Numbered from the stretch's first letter, positions 52,934-61,144 are shown. The stretch: 64,000 bases of DNA from Alkalitalea saponilacus (GCF_900168165.1 NZ_FUYV01000006.1:124001-188000), one strand, 5' to 3'. Notes: generated by a model not told the origin, from the letters alone. A program made the numbers and translations.

Positions 52934-53209
52934 TTAGCAATTCCGTTTTCTACCTTCTCCTTTCCATTCCTGCCATTTATTTATGCAAGCATCACCACAT
53001 TTCCAAATGTAGCCGCTGTAAAGTTCGTCAAAATACCCAGTCGGATAACACTTTTTAGATCCACCACTTCCCTCCATATCAGGTTCTAAATCAACCCTTT
53101 CTCTGATAACACTAGCCTCAGCCATTATCGAGATGCTTTCCCAAGAAACATCCTCACTGTTATTTAATTGTAACATATCCATGTTAAACATAATTGCTAC
53201 TGCAAACAA
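52934..53209 (-). CDS. NVEALA-like Gly/Cys peptide, cassette 2, probably start-damaged
   Basis: The product matches the peptide at 54503-54802 in layout: a hydrophobic leader (FAVAIMFNMDM), MAEASVIRERVDLEPD, a short Gly/Ser run and a C-terminal region with four Cys (KKCYPTG, WKCGDAC, KRNC). No ATG opens the full leader. Where cassette 1 has ATG, this copy has ACG (53242-53244), and one T is missing in the following T-run, so the leader lies in another frame. Translation could only begin at TTG 53209 or a later ATG, giving a shortened leader. Either a decaying gene or one with a truncated export signal. Confidence 0.5.
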   Translation of the reverse strand: MFAVAIMFNMDMLQLNNSEDVSWESISIMAEASVIRERVDLEPDMEGSGGSKKCYPTGYFDELYSGYIWKCGDACINKWQEWKGEGRKRNC

Positions 53210-53241
53210 AACTGCTGCGATTGCAAAATTATCTTTTTCTT

Positions 53242-53342
53242 CGTTATTATTGAATTAAGAAACTAAAGATTAGCTGTTTAATTTACAGCCTTTAAGAATT
53301 TAAACATTTGATAAAACGCATCACTGCCTGGCAGGTACATCT
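53242..53342 (-). repeat. upstream conserved block, cassette 2 copy
   Basis: About 101 bp matching 54800-54900 with ~8 differences; the distal 62 bp (53281-53342) differ at only two positions. It includes the near-palindrome CTGCCTGGCAG. Confidence 0.85.
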
Positions 53343-53377
53343 AATTTATAGTAGTACAGGTTTAAATCTTAATCATA

Positions 53378-54433
53378 TTATTCATGGATTTCTACCTTAA
53401 AGACAATTAATGGATTTTCGTTTGTGACATCAATCCCTAAAAAAGAAATAGATTGTGCTTCATCTTCATTTGATAAAAGAGCAAAGTCTGATACAAATCT
53501 GTTAATTTCGTATCGCCTAATTGGATTCCCATCCCAATCATATTCTTCGATGAAGCAGGATAATTTATAATCATTTAATATCACCTCTTCTGCTGAGCGT
53601 CCAATGTAAAGCAAATAAAAGGAATGATCATTTCCTGTTGCTCCCATATAGCACATAACAGATTTTTCCAGATCGATATTATTTCCGCGTTTTATTGGAG
53701 ATATGGGCATGGGAGCAACCTCTACGGTTTTTATTATCTCTCCTTCTAAATTCATAATATCAAATTTCCTCAAGTAGCGATAAGCATATACAATTTTTTG
53801 TTCATGTCTATTTAAAACCAAATTACCTAAATAAAACCAAGGGCTAGGAAATAAATCCCTTAGATGACAAAAATGATTGATTTCAACAGGTGTTTCTCCA
53901 ATTTCTATCTGCTTTATTGATAGTTTATTTTCGGAAAAGTTATCATAAAAAAAATGATTGCCATCCATAGTGGAAATCCTTTGGGGAATTTCTAATCTTT
54001 CAGCATTACCATGCTTTATGATTTTTCTATTCTCCGTCAAGTCAAAATCCGGTATACTATAGGTCTCAATCCTATTCATAGTGAAATCAGCAACTTGAAA
54101 ATTTTCATTGGTGACACTCATCAAATGAGTCCAAACTCCATACTCTTCGGGACCACGACCTCTGACGCCCCAAGATCTAATTATCTCAGATGTATTTAAA
54201 TTTAAAACCATGAAAATACTATCATCTCTGGAGTTATTAATAATAATCAATGTATCTTGAACTATAAACTGACGAATATTTAACATCTCATTCGTCTCTA
54301 TTCTGTTCTCCTGAACCTTTGTTTGTAACTTAAAGTCCAGCTCGTGCAATGAGTGGGGGGCATTTTTTGTATTTATGCAACTGTTTGAGTAAAATGCAAC
54401 AAACACAATCACTAATCCTACGAATTTTTTCAT
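53378..54433 (-). CDS. six-bladed beta-propeller lipoprotein (cassette 1)
   Basis: The 351-residue protein has an N-terminal hydrophobic segment with a plausible lipobox (FYSNSCINT). It contains the family motif VRGRGPEEYGVWTHL, blade repeats, and the closing signature EYDWDGNPIRRYEINRFV. It is clearly related in layout to the protein at 51754-52872, but sequence similarity is modest, so the duplication is old or the copies diversified. The preceding gene, 69 bp upstream, encodes an NVEALA-like exported peptide. The propeller might bind, sense or export that peptide (inference). Confidence 0.8.
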   Translation of the reverse strand: MKKFVGLVIVFVAFYSNSCINTKNAPHSLHELDFKLQTKVQENRIETNEMLNIRQFIVQDTLIIINNSRDDSIFMVLNLNTSEIIRSWGVRGRGPEEYGVWTHLMSVTNENFQVADFTMNRIETYSIPDFDLTENRKIIKHGNAERLEIPQRISTMDGNHFFYDNFSENKLSIKQIEIGETPVEINHFCHLRDLFPSPWFYLGNLVLNRHEQKIVYAYRYLRKFDIMNLEGEIIKTVEVAPMPISPIKRGNNIDLEKSVMCYMGATGNDHSFYLLYIGRSAEEVILNDYKLSCFIEEYDWDGNPIRRYEINRFVSDFALLSNEDEAQSISFLGIDVTNENPLIVFKVEIHE

Positions 54434-54448
54434 TATTTTGGGATTGAA

Positions 54449-54491
54449 AGCCGGTATATTGGTGCAATTGAAATGATCCCATATACCGGCT
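54449..54491 (-). promoter_or_regulatory. intercistronic hairpin, cassette 1
   Basis: 11-bp arms AGCCGGTATAT / ATATACCGGCT with a 21-nt loop, between the peptide stop (54503) and propeller start (54433). There is no downstream U-run, so attenuation or mRNA processing fits better than full termination. Confidence 0.55.
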
Positions 54492-54502
54492 AAAATTATA
54501 CA

Positions 54503-54802
54503 TTATGGGCAGTCTGTTGTTACTTTTTCTCTTGGTGTACAACCACAATCCACCCCATCTACAAAGGAAAGATGAAAGTTCCAGTTCCTATATCCCCACG
54601 AGCTGCAATTGCTACCCCCACCACCACCTCCATCAGGTTCTACATCAACCCGTTGCCTTATATTCGCATAAGCTTCCATCATTACTGAAACATCATATGC
54701 CATGTCGTCACTTTCCCTATTGTCCATTGCGACATCAAGACTAATAATTGTTGTCACGGCGAAAAACCCTGCTGCTATTGCAAAAAATATCTTTTTTCTC
54801 AT
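54503..54802 (-). CDS. NVEALA-like exported Gly-rich/four-Cys peptide (cassette 1)
   Basis: This 99-residue protein has a short signal-like N-terminus (MRKKIFFAIAAGFFAVTTI). A spacer with MMEAYANIRQRVDVEPD follows, at the position where NVEALA-family proteins carry their name motif. Then come a GGGGGG run and a Cys-containing tail (SNCSSWG, VDCGCTPREK, TTDCP), four Cys in all. Small proteins of this family are common in Bacteroidota next to BF3164/TolB-like propellers; their function is not established to my knowledge. The layout (leader, acidic segment, Gly hinge, Cys tail) resembles a secreted, possibly processed peptide, but that is inference. Confidence 0.75.
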   Translation of the reverse strand: MRKKIFFAIAAGFFAVTTIISLDVAMDNRESDDMAYDVSVMMEAYANIRQRVDVEPDGGGGGGSNCSSWGYRNWNFHLSFVDGVDCGCTPREKVTTDCP

Positions 54803-54900
54803 TATTATTGATTTAATAAATTAAAGATTTGCTGTATAATTTACAGCCTTTAAGAATTTAAAAATTTGATAAAACGCATCACTGCCTGGCAGGTGCATCT
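54800..54900 (-). repeat. upstream conserved block, cassette 1 copy
   Basis: Counterpart of 53242-53342. It begins at the peptide ATG and ends sharply after CATCT (54896-54900), beyond which the two loci differ. Confidence 0.85.
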
Positions 54901-54902
54901 TC

Positions 54903-55117
54903 CGAAATCACGTTTAACTTAAGTTCACGTGTGTTCTAAATTCATTATCTTTACGTGATGATGAACTCCTTTCTTCTTAAGTTTGGAGGGAGTTGGAAGT
55001 GGAAGCGAGTGCTTGGTTGGCGTTTAGCTTCCTCTTCTTTTTCTCAATTGGTAACATGGAGAGCACGGTGGAGGCACGGAGATACACTGAGTTTTGTTTT
55101 TTTTCTGCTGCTCTGTG
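54903..55117. other. gene-free spacer with imperfect repeats
   Basis: It contains CACGGAGATACACTGAG (55075-55091) with a direct imperfect copy at 55134-55150. This is the kind of CACGGAG/CTCTGTG sequence that recurs between genes in Bacteroidota (recollection). No credible gene. Confidence 0.4.
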
Positions 55118-55549
55118 TCACCTTGTTTTGTTACACGGATATTCACTGAGTTTTTCTATAAATACTTCTGAGGATCTCTGTGTTTTCTCCGTGAAACTCT
55201 GTGTAACTAATTTCTTTATTTCATATACTATCTCTCTAGTCGCCGGGGTCTTAATTATAACCGGACAATTTGGAATTTCTTCGAGAATTTGTTTGGCTTT
55301 ATGTTGCTGGCCACTGTCGGTGTTGAATTTGGCAAGTATGTATGTTGGTGATAAAAGTGTTCTCAGTTTATGATTTAAGGCATGCGGCAATAATTCTCTT
55401 TCAAAAGGACAGTTTATTACGGGAATATTTTTCTTCGAATCAGTAAGGGTTTTAATGCAACCCGAAATTGCCATATTTGAAGCAGTAAGCATGGCAGCAA
55501 GAAGTAGTAGTTGGAATATGGTTTGGGTATGTTTAAGGTTTTCTTCCAT
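55118..55549 (-). CDS. putative small lipoprotein with O-antigen-ligase-like C-terminal segment, possibly a remnant
   Basis: A signal with lipobox-like LTASNMAISGC opens a 143-residue ORF. Residues ~70-115 (SPTYILAKFNTDSGQQHKAK, ending PNCPVIIKTPATREIVYEI) resemble the TPR-like end of Bacteroidota O-antigen-ligase-type proteins such as the one at 61257. The last ~30 codons run into the repetitive CTCTGTG/CACGGAG DNA, so the natural C-terminus is probably lost. The peptide may still be made as a small lipoprotein, or this may be a chimeric remnant within the duplicated block. Confidence 0.45.
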   Translation of the reverse strand: MEENLKHTQTIFQLLLLAAMLTASNMAISGCIKTLTDSKKNIPVINCPFERELLPHALNHKLRTLLSPTYILAKFNTDSGQQHKAKQILEEIPNCPVIIKTPATREIVYEIKKLVTQSFTEKTQRSSEVFIEKLSEYPCNKTR

Positions 55550-56073
55550 TTGGGATCTGGATAGGTTTTTTCTTCAGAATGTAAGTTTATATCACAAATA
55601 TATAAGATTATGTTTTATTGTCAAATCTTTTGGGGGGGGGGTAATTAATATTAAAAAAATATAATAAAAGTTAACAATATGGATTTCCCTGATAGTTTCT
55701 TTATTTGTATATTGTTGAGAATGTTCAAAGTTTAGGGTTTGAAGTTTTTGGATATTAAAGTCGCCGATAATTTTCAATAGATTGATGACGAGTGGATTAT
55801 GGTGTTTGTTTTTTTTAGTTTTTCTTGAGAGAAGATTAATGTGATTTATCCCTATAAAGAGGTATTTAAGGCGGGATGAAAACATAAAAAACGAGCTGCA
55901 CTTCATTGAAGAGCAGCTCGCTTTTATTCAATATCTTTGATAATATAGTTTTATTTGTCTTAATATCAGTTATGTAAGTACTGTTGCTGTCTCTGTAATT
56001 AGCTTGTAATTAATATTTTACATGTGTCTGATATCTAAAGCTCTAAACATCTAAAACTCTTGGATCAATTCAA
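55550..56073. other. 524-bp gene-free AT-rich region
   Basis: It holds a run of ten G at 55632-55641 and a terminator at 55886-55920. Translations are lysine/isoleucine-rich and not gene-like. Confidence 0.5.
55886..55920 (-). terminator. terminator of the M13 peptidase gene
   Basis: On the minus strand, stem CGAGCTGC / GCAGCTCG (with inner CTTC/GAAG pairing) is followed by TTTTTT, 154 bp after the stop at 56074. Confidence 0.75.
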
Positions 56074-58116
56074 TTACCAAATATTCGCACGGTCATCAGG
56101 AGCAATAAATCTTTCACCCGAATCATCCAGATTAAATGCTTTGTAGAATTCTTCCATGTTATAAACAATACCGTTTACTCTGGCTTCACCCGGAGAATGG
56201 GGGCCTTCGTTCAGCTGTTGGCGCAAGCGTTGTTCGCGCATGTGGTTTCTCCAAACTTGTGCGTAGCTTAAAAAGAAGCGTTGCTCGGGGGTAAATCCGT
56301 CAATCTCTTCGGGTCGGCCATCTTCTTCAAGTTTGTTTTGTAGTGCCTGGTAGGCTATGCTTAATCCACCCAGGTCGGCAATATTTTCTCCGAGACTCAG
56401 TTTTCCGTTAATGGTAAGCGAATCCAACATGACATAGTTGTTATACTGATTCACCAAAACCTGAGAGAGTTCATCAAATCTTCTGCTGTCTTCCTCTGTC
56501 CACCAGTCACGAAGATTACCATCTTTGGCAAACTGGCGCCCCTGGTCATCGAAACCATGAGTCATTTCATGACCGATTACCATTCCAATCGCACCATAGT
56601 TCATGGCATCATCTGCATGTAGATAGAAAAATGGAGGTTGCAATATGGCAGCCGGGAAAACAATCTCATTCATGGTGGCGCTGTAATAGGCATTTACAGT
56701 TTGCGGACTCATAAACCATTTGTCACGGTCAACTTGTTGGCCAATTTCATCGAGATTGCGTTTAATATTGAATGCTCTTGCCGCTAAAACATTAAGAATG
56801 TATGGCTGGTCCTTTATTTCCAGATCAGAGTAATCTATCCATTTGTCCGGGTAGCCGATTTTAACGTTCATGGCTGCCAATTTTCCATATGCTTCTTCTT
56901 TGGTTTCAGCGCTCATCCAATCCAGATTACCAATGCGTTGGTGAAATGCTGTTCTTAAGTGTTCAACCAGGTCAATCATTCGTTCTTTTGCTTCAGGCGG
57001 GAAGTATAAGGCCACATATTCTTGTCCAACTGCTTCACTTAAGCTGCCATTTAATACTCCGAGCACTCGCTTCCAACGTTCACGTTGTACTTCGCTTCCG
57101 GTCATTACGGTACCATAAAAAGCAAAGTTTGCTTTATCAAAGTCGCTGCTTAAGAAGGAGGCAGAACTATTCAAAACGTTCCATTTGAGATAGGTTTTCC
57201 ATTTTTCAAGCTCAACAGAGTTCATTAAATCAGAAACAGCTTTGAAAAATTCCGGTTGTGCAACATTAAGGTCTTCAATAGACACATTTCTGCTGTTGAA
57301 ATAGCTTGCCCAGTTAAAGTTTGGCGACTTGTCGCTGAGTTCGTCCAGCGTCATAATGTGGTATGTGGCGTAGGGATTTCTTAGCGTCAGCCTATCCATT
57401 GAAACTTCCGCAAGCGAAGTTTCAATTTGCATGATGGCTTCTACCGCTTTTTTTGCTTCTGTATCTTCGTATCCCGCAAGGGAAAACATGTGAGCAATAA
57501 AATTCTTATATCCTTCACGAATTTCCTTAGAACGAGCATCATCTTTCAAATAGTAATCTCTGTCTGACATGCCCAAACCACCCTGGCCAACAGATGCAAT
57601 CATCCAGTCGGTGTTTTTTCTGTCCTGTGATGCGCCCATTCCGAACAGGGGGCGGATTCCTGTTTGATGTAACTCTGCAATAACCGTTTGCAGTTTCTCT
57701 TTTGAGTCAATGGCTTCAATTCTATCGAGTATAGGCTGAAGTGGAGTAATTCCCTGCTCCTCAATAGAAGCAGTGTCCATGGCGCTGTTATAAAAATCAC
57801 GGATTTTTTGTCTGTTGCTGCCATGTGCCGCACTTTTATCTGAACGGATGGCCATTAACAGATCATACAATTTCTGTTCGTTCTCCTCGTTAAGTTGTTC
57901 AAATGCTCCGTACCGGCTGTAATCATCCGGCAATGGGTTGTTTTCTAACCATCCATTATTCACGAAGCGATAAAAGTCATCGCCGGGATTAATTGTCATA
58001 TCCATATTGGCCGGATCCAGAGCCGGCTTTTGTGGTGCATTTGAGCAAGAGGAAATAAATGCTGAGAGCATAATCAGAATGATAAGTTTTGCTGTAATTA
58101 ATGGTTTGAAATTCAT
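56074..58116 (-). CDS. M13 family zinc metallopeptidase (neprilysin/PepO-like) lipoprotein
   Basis: The 680-residue peptidase has a lipobox (LIMLSAFISSCSNA) and the full M13 fold. The N-terminal cap region contains PGDDFYRFVNNGWLENNPLP, and the catalytic part contains NEIVFPAAILQPPFF. Zinc site residues are His516-Glu517 and His520 in GHEMTHGFDDQG, with the third ligand Glu577 in LGENIADLGG; it ends in the conserved Trp (DDRANIW). Such enzymes cut oligopeptides in the periplasm or at the surface. Its last 188 bp are duplicated at 51564-51751. The intervening block encodes exported peptides, so a role in peptide trimming is tempting but unsupported. Confidence 0.95.
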   Translation of the reverse strand: MNFKPLITAKLIILIMLSAFISSCSNAPQKPALDPANMDMTINPGDDFYRFVNNGWLENNPLPDDYSRYGAFEQLNEENEQKLYDLLMAIRSDKSAAHGSNRQKIRDFYNSAMDTASIEEQGITPLQPILDRIEAIDSKEKLQTVIAELHQTGIRPLFGMGASQDRKNTDWMIASVGQGGLGMSDRDYYLKDDARSKEIREGYKNFIAHMFSLAGYEDTEAKKAVEAIMQIETSLAEVSMDRLTLRNPYATYHIMTLDELSDKSPNFNWASYFNSRNVSIEDLNVAQPEFFKAVSDLMNSVELEKWKTYLKWNVLNSSASFLSSDFDKANFAFYGTVMTGSEVQRERWKRVLGVLNGSLSEAVGQEYVALYFPPEAKERMIDLVEHLRTAFHQRIGNLDWMSAETKEEAYGKLAAMNVKIGYPDKWIDYSDLEIKDQPYILNVLAARAFNIKRNLDEIGQQVDRDKWFMSPQTVNAYYSATMNEIVFPAAILQPPFFYLHADDAMNYGAIGMVIGHEMTHGFDDQGRQFAKDGNLRDWWTEEDSRRFDELSQVLVNQYNNYVMLDSLTINGKLSLGENIADLGGLSIAYQALQNKLEEDGRPEEIDGFTPEQRFFLSYAQVWRNHMREQRLRQQLNEGPHSPGEARVNGIVYNMEEFYKAFNLDDSGERFIAPDDRANIW

Positions 58117-58324
58117 GCTAATGAGGTTTGTTTAAATTGATGTTTTAACTTCATGATATAGAAACCGATAAAAGTAGTTTTTTGTTCGTGTTGTAAACAC
58201 GACAAAAGTCATCTTTTGATATGGATGCCCCTTTAGTTTAGTCATAAAGCCCTTTGAAAAATCTTCTCATTTTATGCTTTTTACTCTTCTGTCTAAATAC
58301 AAATTTTAGACACATAAATTAAAT

Positions 58325-61144
58325 CTACCACCATGTTTGATGATTATTAGTGTCTAAAGTAAATATGCGCTCCTCCCATCCTTTGGTATGGTTTCTCAAC
58401 CAGTATAAACTTCCCATCGGGACACTTTCATAAACCAGTTCATTTGAGTCGGCTATTCGGCGTCCCATACTTGCCCATTCTCTATTGAACCAATAGAAAA
58501 GCTCATATTCATCTCCAACCTCTACCATATTGCCATCATTGCGTGTTGCAAACCGAATTTTGCTAACAGATTTTGCCTCAGAAAGTTCTAAACCTACCCA
58601 TCCGCCTGAGGGTTCCGGGGCATCAAAATAAGTCAACACGTCTCCATCAAAAGCCATGTGTTTAGTTCTACCGGAATTATTAAGACTTCCATCTGTTCCA
58701 ATTATTTCTCCTTCGATCGGTTCCCCATTTCCATCGTAAAAAACAATTGCATTAATATTGCAATGTCCTCCATCGGGACCAATATATCTTAAGTATTTAA
58801 ATGTTGATGATGGCTCATTATCAATTGTATGAAAAATTGGCTCAGTCATATCCTGTGTAATTATGCCAATGGTGTTTGCATCAGAAAAGTCGGGTATATT
58901 AGCGCCCTGGAATTGTCCTCCCACAATTAATTGGTGGTAACTCTCATCCACAAGTCTGTTAGGAAATTTTCGTCTGAGTATCATATCCTGAACTTCATCT
59001 TTTGATGTTTGAATATGGTTTATCATTCCAAGTGAATCAAAATAAAATGGCTCATGAAATGCTTCAAAGCGGCCGTTTACAAAAAATGCAGGCAAATACA
59101 TGCCTCTTGGCTCAAGATCTTTGAACTTTACTTTATTATTCCTTGTTCTTTCTCCCCAGGTGGTAACAACCCAGCCCCTGTTGTTAAAAACCATCAGATA
59201 GCCGAACTTATTCCCATCCTGAACATCATAATGGATATCCACTTCAACATCAACAACATCACAATATTCAGCAGTAACATCTTTAAAATAGGGATTTCGA
59301 AATTGATCCGGAATCCGTTCTTCTCCATTGTTAATAACGAACAGACTGTTTCTGTTGATGGAATATGTTTCTCTGTAAACTTTTCCTTTGGCAAACGCAT
59401 CTACCCAAGTTCCGGCACCAACAGGATTGTGACAATTGTTCTGCACGGTATTCCCATCCAGATCAAAAATAACACTCCAGCTATGTCCTGCATCTCTCTC
59501 AGGATAATTAAAAACAAAATCGGTTGCACATGCTACGCCCATTGACCTTAACACCATCGTCTGGAAAGCAGTTTGTTCAACACACGATCCGTAAGTGTAA
59601 TCTAATATCTTAATTGGACTAACTGGACCAAAACCAGCATATGAGCCCGACCAATGAAACCGATTGGTTATTTCACTTATCTTCTGTGCTGCCCTTACAC
59701 TAATATCGATGGTTTTATCGCCACTTCCGGCAACCTTTTCTATATGCCAGATATAATCATCCCGCATCATTTCAGCCGGTAATTGAATCAAGATACTGTC
59801 CGTTTCTGAAAATGCCAATACTCTGCCTGTTTCCTTATTCCTGATTTGATAACCACCATTCTCCATAGGAATAAAAGCCCATTGCTGGTTTTGGAAGCCA
59901 TGATCATTGTATGTGATTAACCATTCGCTCTCTCCAAATGGGAATGCATCTATCGCTTTTGTAACTCCGGAAGCTTCAAACAACAATTGATATAAATTAT
60001 CATCTTTTGCAACAATTCGGATTGGCCATTCTTTTGATGGATTTGGGGCGATATTAATACTGTTCTCATTAATAAGAGAATCAGCAGCAATGGTTAATCT
60101 TCCAAAAGAATTGCTGAAAAAATATTTTCCTTCTGAAATGACTGACTCAGGAAATTTCATATATATGTAATCCGGAATGGTTACATAATCAAGCAAAATA
60201 TCTTTGTCAAGAGAAATCATCTTTAGGGTATGCGTACCGGAATCCAACTGTGCGGTAAACTCAACAGGAGGAACTTCATTTTCCACTCGTTGCCAACTTC
60301 CTGTTGAAGGAAAGACAAAATCACCAATGAAAATGCTATCGATCATTATGCGGATATTTGCAGCGGTGGTATGTCCATTGACATAATATAATTTAAACAA
60401 TTGTGAACCATCCGTGCGGACATCGAAGTCCATATTAAACATTAATAAATCATCATTGGATATTCTTCTGGTGTAGTTTTCTGATGCACCTTCTACCTTT
60501 ACTTTCAGTGATTCTATTAAACAATGCATTTCTGCTTCAAAATGAGAATCAGCTCCTATGAAAGCTGAGTAATCCAATAGCTCACCATACTTATTATAGG
60601 CATAGCTTCTCCAGCAAACTGTATCAGAATGTCCTATTTTATATGGAAGAATGTATTCGCAGAATACTTCAAACGGATACAATCGGCTCCATTCATGTCG
60701 GTTGTATGTTTCAAAAGCTAACTCAATCTGATTTATTAAAAAGCTTGAAGTCACGCGTTTCAAATCAAATTCTGCATCTGTATGAGCATTTCGCTTTCGG
60801 GCAATAGAATCAGATAAAAAGACATGGTTTCTTTGCCCTCTATAGACTCCATACACATACTCATAACTCATATTTAGGCTATCCACCCCGGGTCCGAATA
60901 AAGAATATTTATAGACCATGTTTGAAATAAGAAATTCGGCAGCTTTAAGCTTTTGAGGATTCGGATTCTCTTTATGGTAATAATTTAAAACTTTTTCTAG
61001 TTCAGCCCTGTTGTCTCCGGCCATTTTCAGAGCCTTATTTGTTTCGGAAGACCAAGGGCTACAGGCGGCTAATGACAATAAAAACAAGAACAAAAATAAA
61101 ATAGCTCTTCCACTAACGTTTAGGATTAAAATAGGGTTTTTCAT
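58325..61144 (-). CDS. transglutaminase-core lipoprotein interrupted by carbohydrate-binding modules, with C-terminal discoidin-like domain
   Basis: This 939-residue lipoprotein (FLLSLAACSP) begins with a helical region and FCEYILPYKIGHS, which normally leads straight into a transglutaminase-like fold. Instead ~260 residues intervene: a CBM-like beta-sandwich (~225-330, GTHTLKMISLDKDILLDYVT) and a ricin-like beta-trefoil (~335-470, NQQWAFIPMENGGYQIRNKE). The core then resumes with WSGSYAGFGPVSPIKILDYT and the triad Cys521 (YGSCVEQT), His554 (AGHSWSVIF) and Asp561 or Asp563 (DLDGN). A beta-sandwich and an F5/8-type C-like domain (GGWVGLELSEAKSVSKIRFA) end it. It is probably a cysteine peptidase-like hydrolase on envelope or extracellular glycopeptides; no activity can be assigned. 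Confidence 0.85.
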   Translation of the reverse strand: MKNPILILNVSGRAILFLFLFLLSLAACSPWSSETNKALKMAGDNRAELEKVLNYYHKENPNPQKLKAAEFLISNMVYKYSLFGPGVDSLNMSYEYVYGVYRGQRNHVFLSDSIARKRNAHTDAEFDLKRVTSSFLINQIELAFETYNRHEWSRLYPFEVFCEYILPYKIGHSDTVCWRSYAYNKYGELLDYSAFIGADSHFEAEMHCLIESLKVKVEGASENYTRRISNDDLLMFNMDFDVRTDGSQLFKLYYVNGHTTAANIRIMIDSIFIGDFVFPSTGSWQRVENEVPPVEFTAQLDSGTHTLKMISLDKDILLDYVTIPDYIYMKFPESVISEGKYFFSNSFGRLTIAADSLINENSINIAPNPSKEWPIRIVAKDDNLYQLLFEASGVTKAIDAFPFGESEWLITYNDHGFQNQQWAFIPMENGGYQIRNKETGRVLAFSETDSILIQLPAEMMRDDYIWHIEKVAGSGDKTIDISVRAAQKISEITNRFHWSGSYAGFGPVSPIKILDYTYGSCVEQTAFQTMVLRSMGVACATDFVFNYPERDAGHSWSVIFDLDGNTVQNNCHNPVGAGTWVDAFAKGKVYRETYSINRNSLFVINNGEERIPDQFRNPYFKDVTAEYCDVVDVEVDIHYDVQDGNKFGYLMVFNNRGWVVTTWGERTRNNKVKFKDLEPRGMYLPAFFVNGRFEAFHEPFYFDSLGMINHIQTSKDEVQDMILRRKFPNRLVDESYHQLIVGGQFQGANIPDFSDANTIGIITQDMTEPIFHTIDNEPSSTFKYLRYIGPDGGHCNINAIVFYDGNGEPIEGEIIGTDGSLNNSGRTKHMAFDGDVLTYFDAPEPSGGWVGLELSEAKSVSKIRFATRNDGNMVEVGDEYELFYWFNREWASMGRRIADSNELVYESVPMGSLYWLRNHTKGWEERIFTLDTNNHQTWW

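Noticed and set aside
54993-55373. 126-codon + strand frame in the repeat-rich spacer
   Set aside because: Low-complexity Phe/Ser/Leu translation through imperfect repeats and antisense to the lipoprotein-like ORF; no support as a gene.
55592-55906. 104-codon - strand frame next to the G10 tract
   Set aside because: AT-driven Asn/Ile/Lys composition, crosses the poly-G run and overlaps the M13 terminator; treated as non-coding.
59054-59545. 163-codon frame on the + strand inside the transglutaminase gene
   Set aside because: Antisense to the catalytic domain with its clear Cys/His/Asp motifs; no own domain or start signal.
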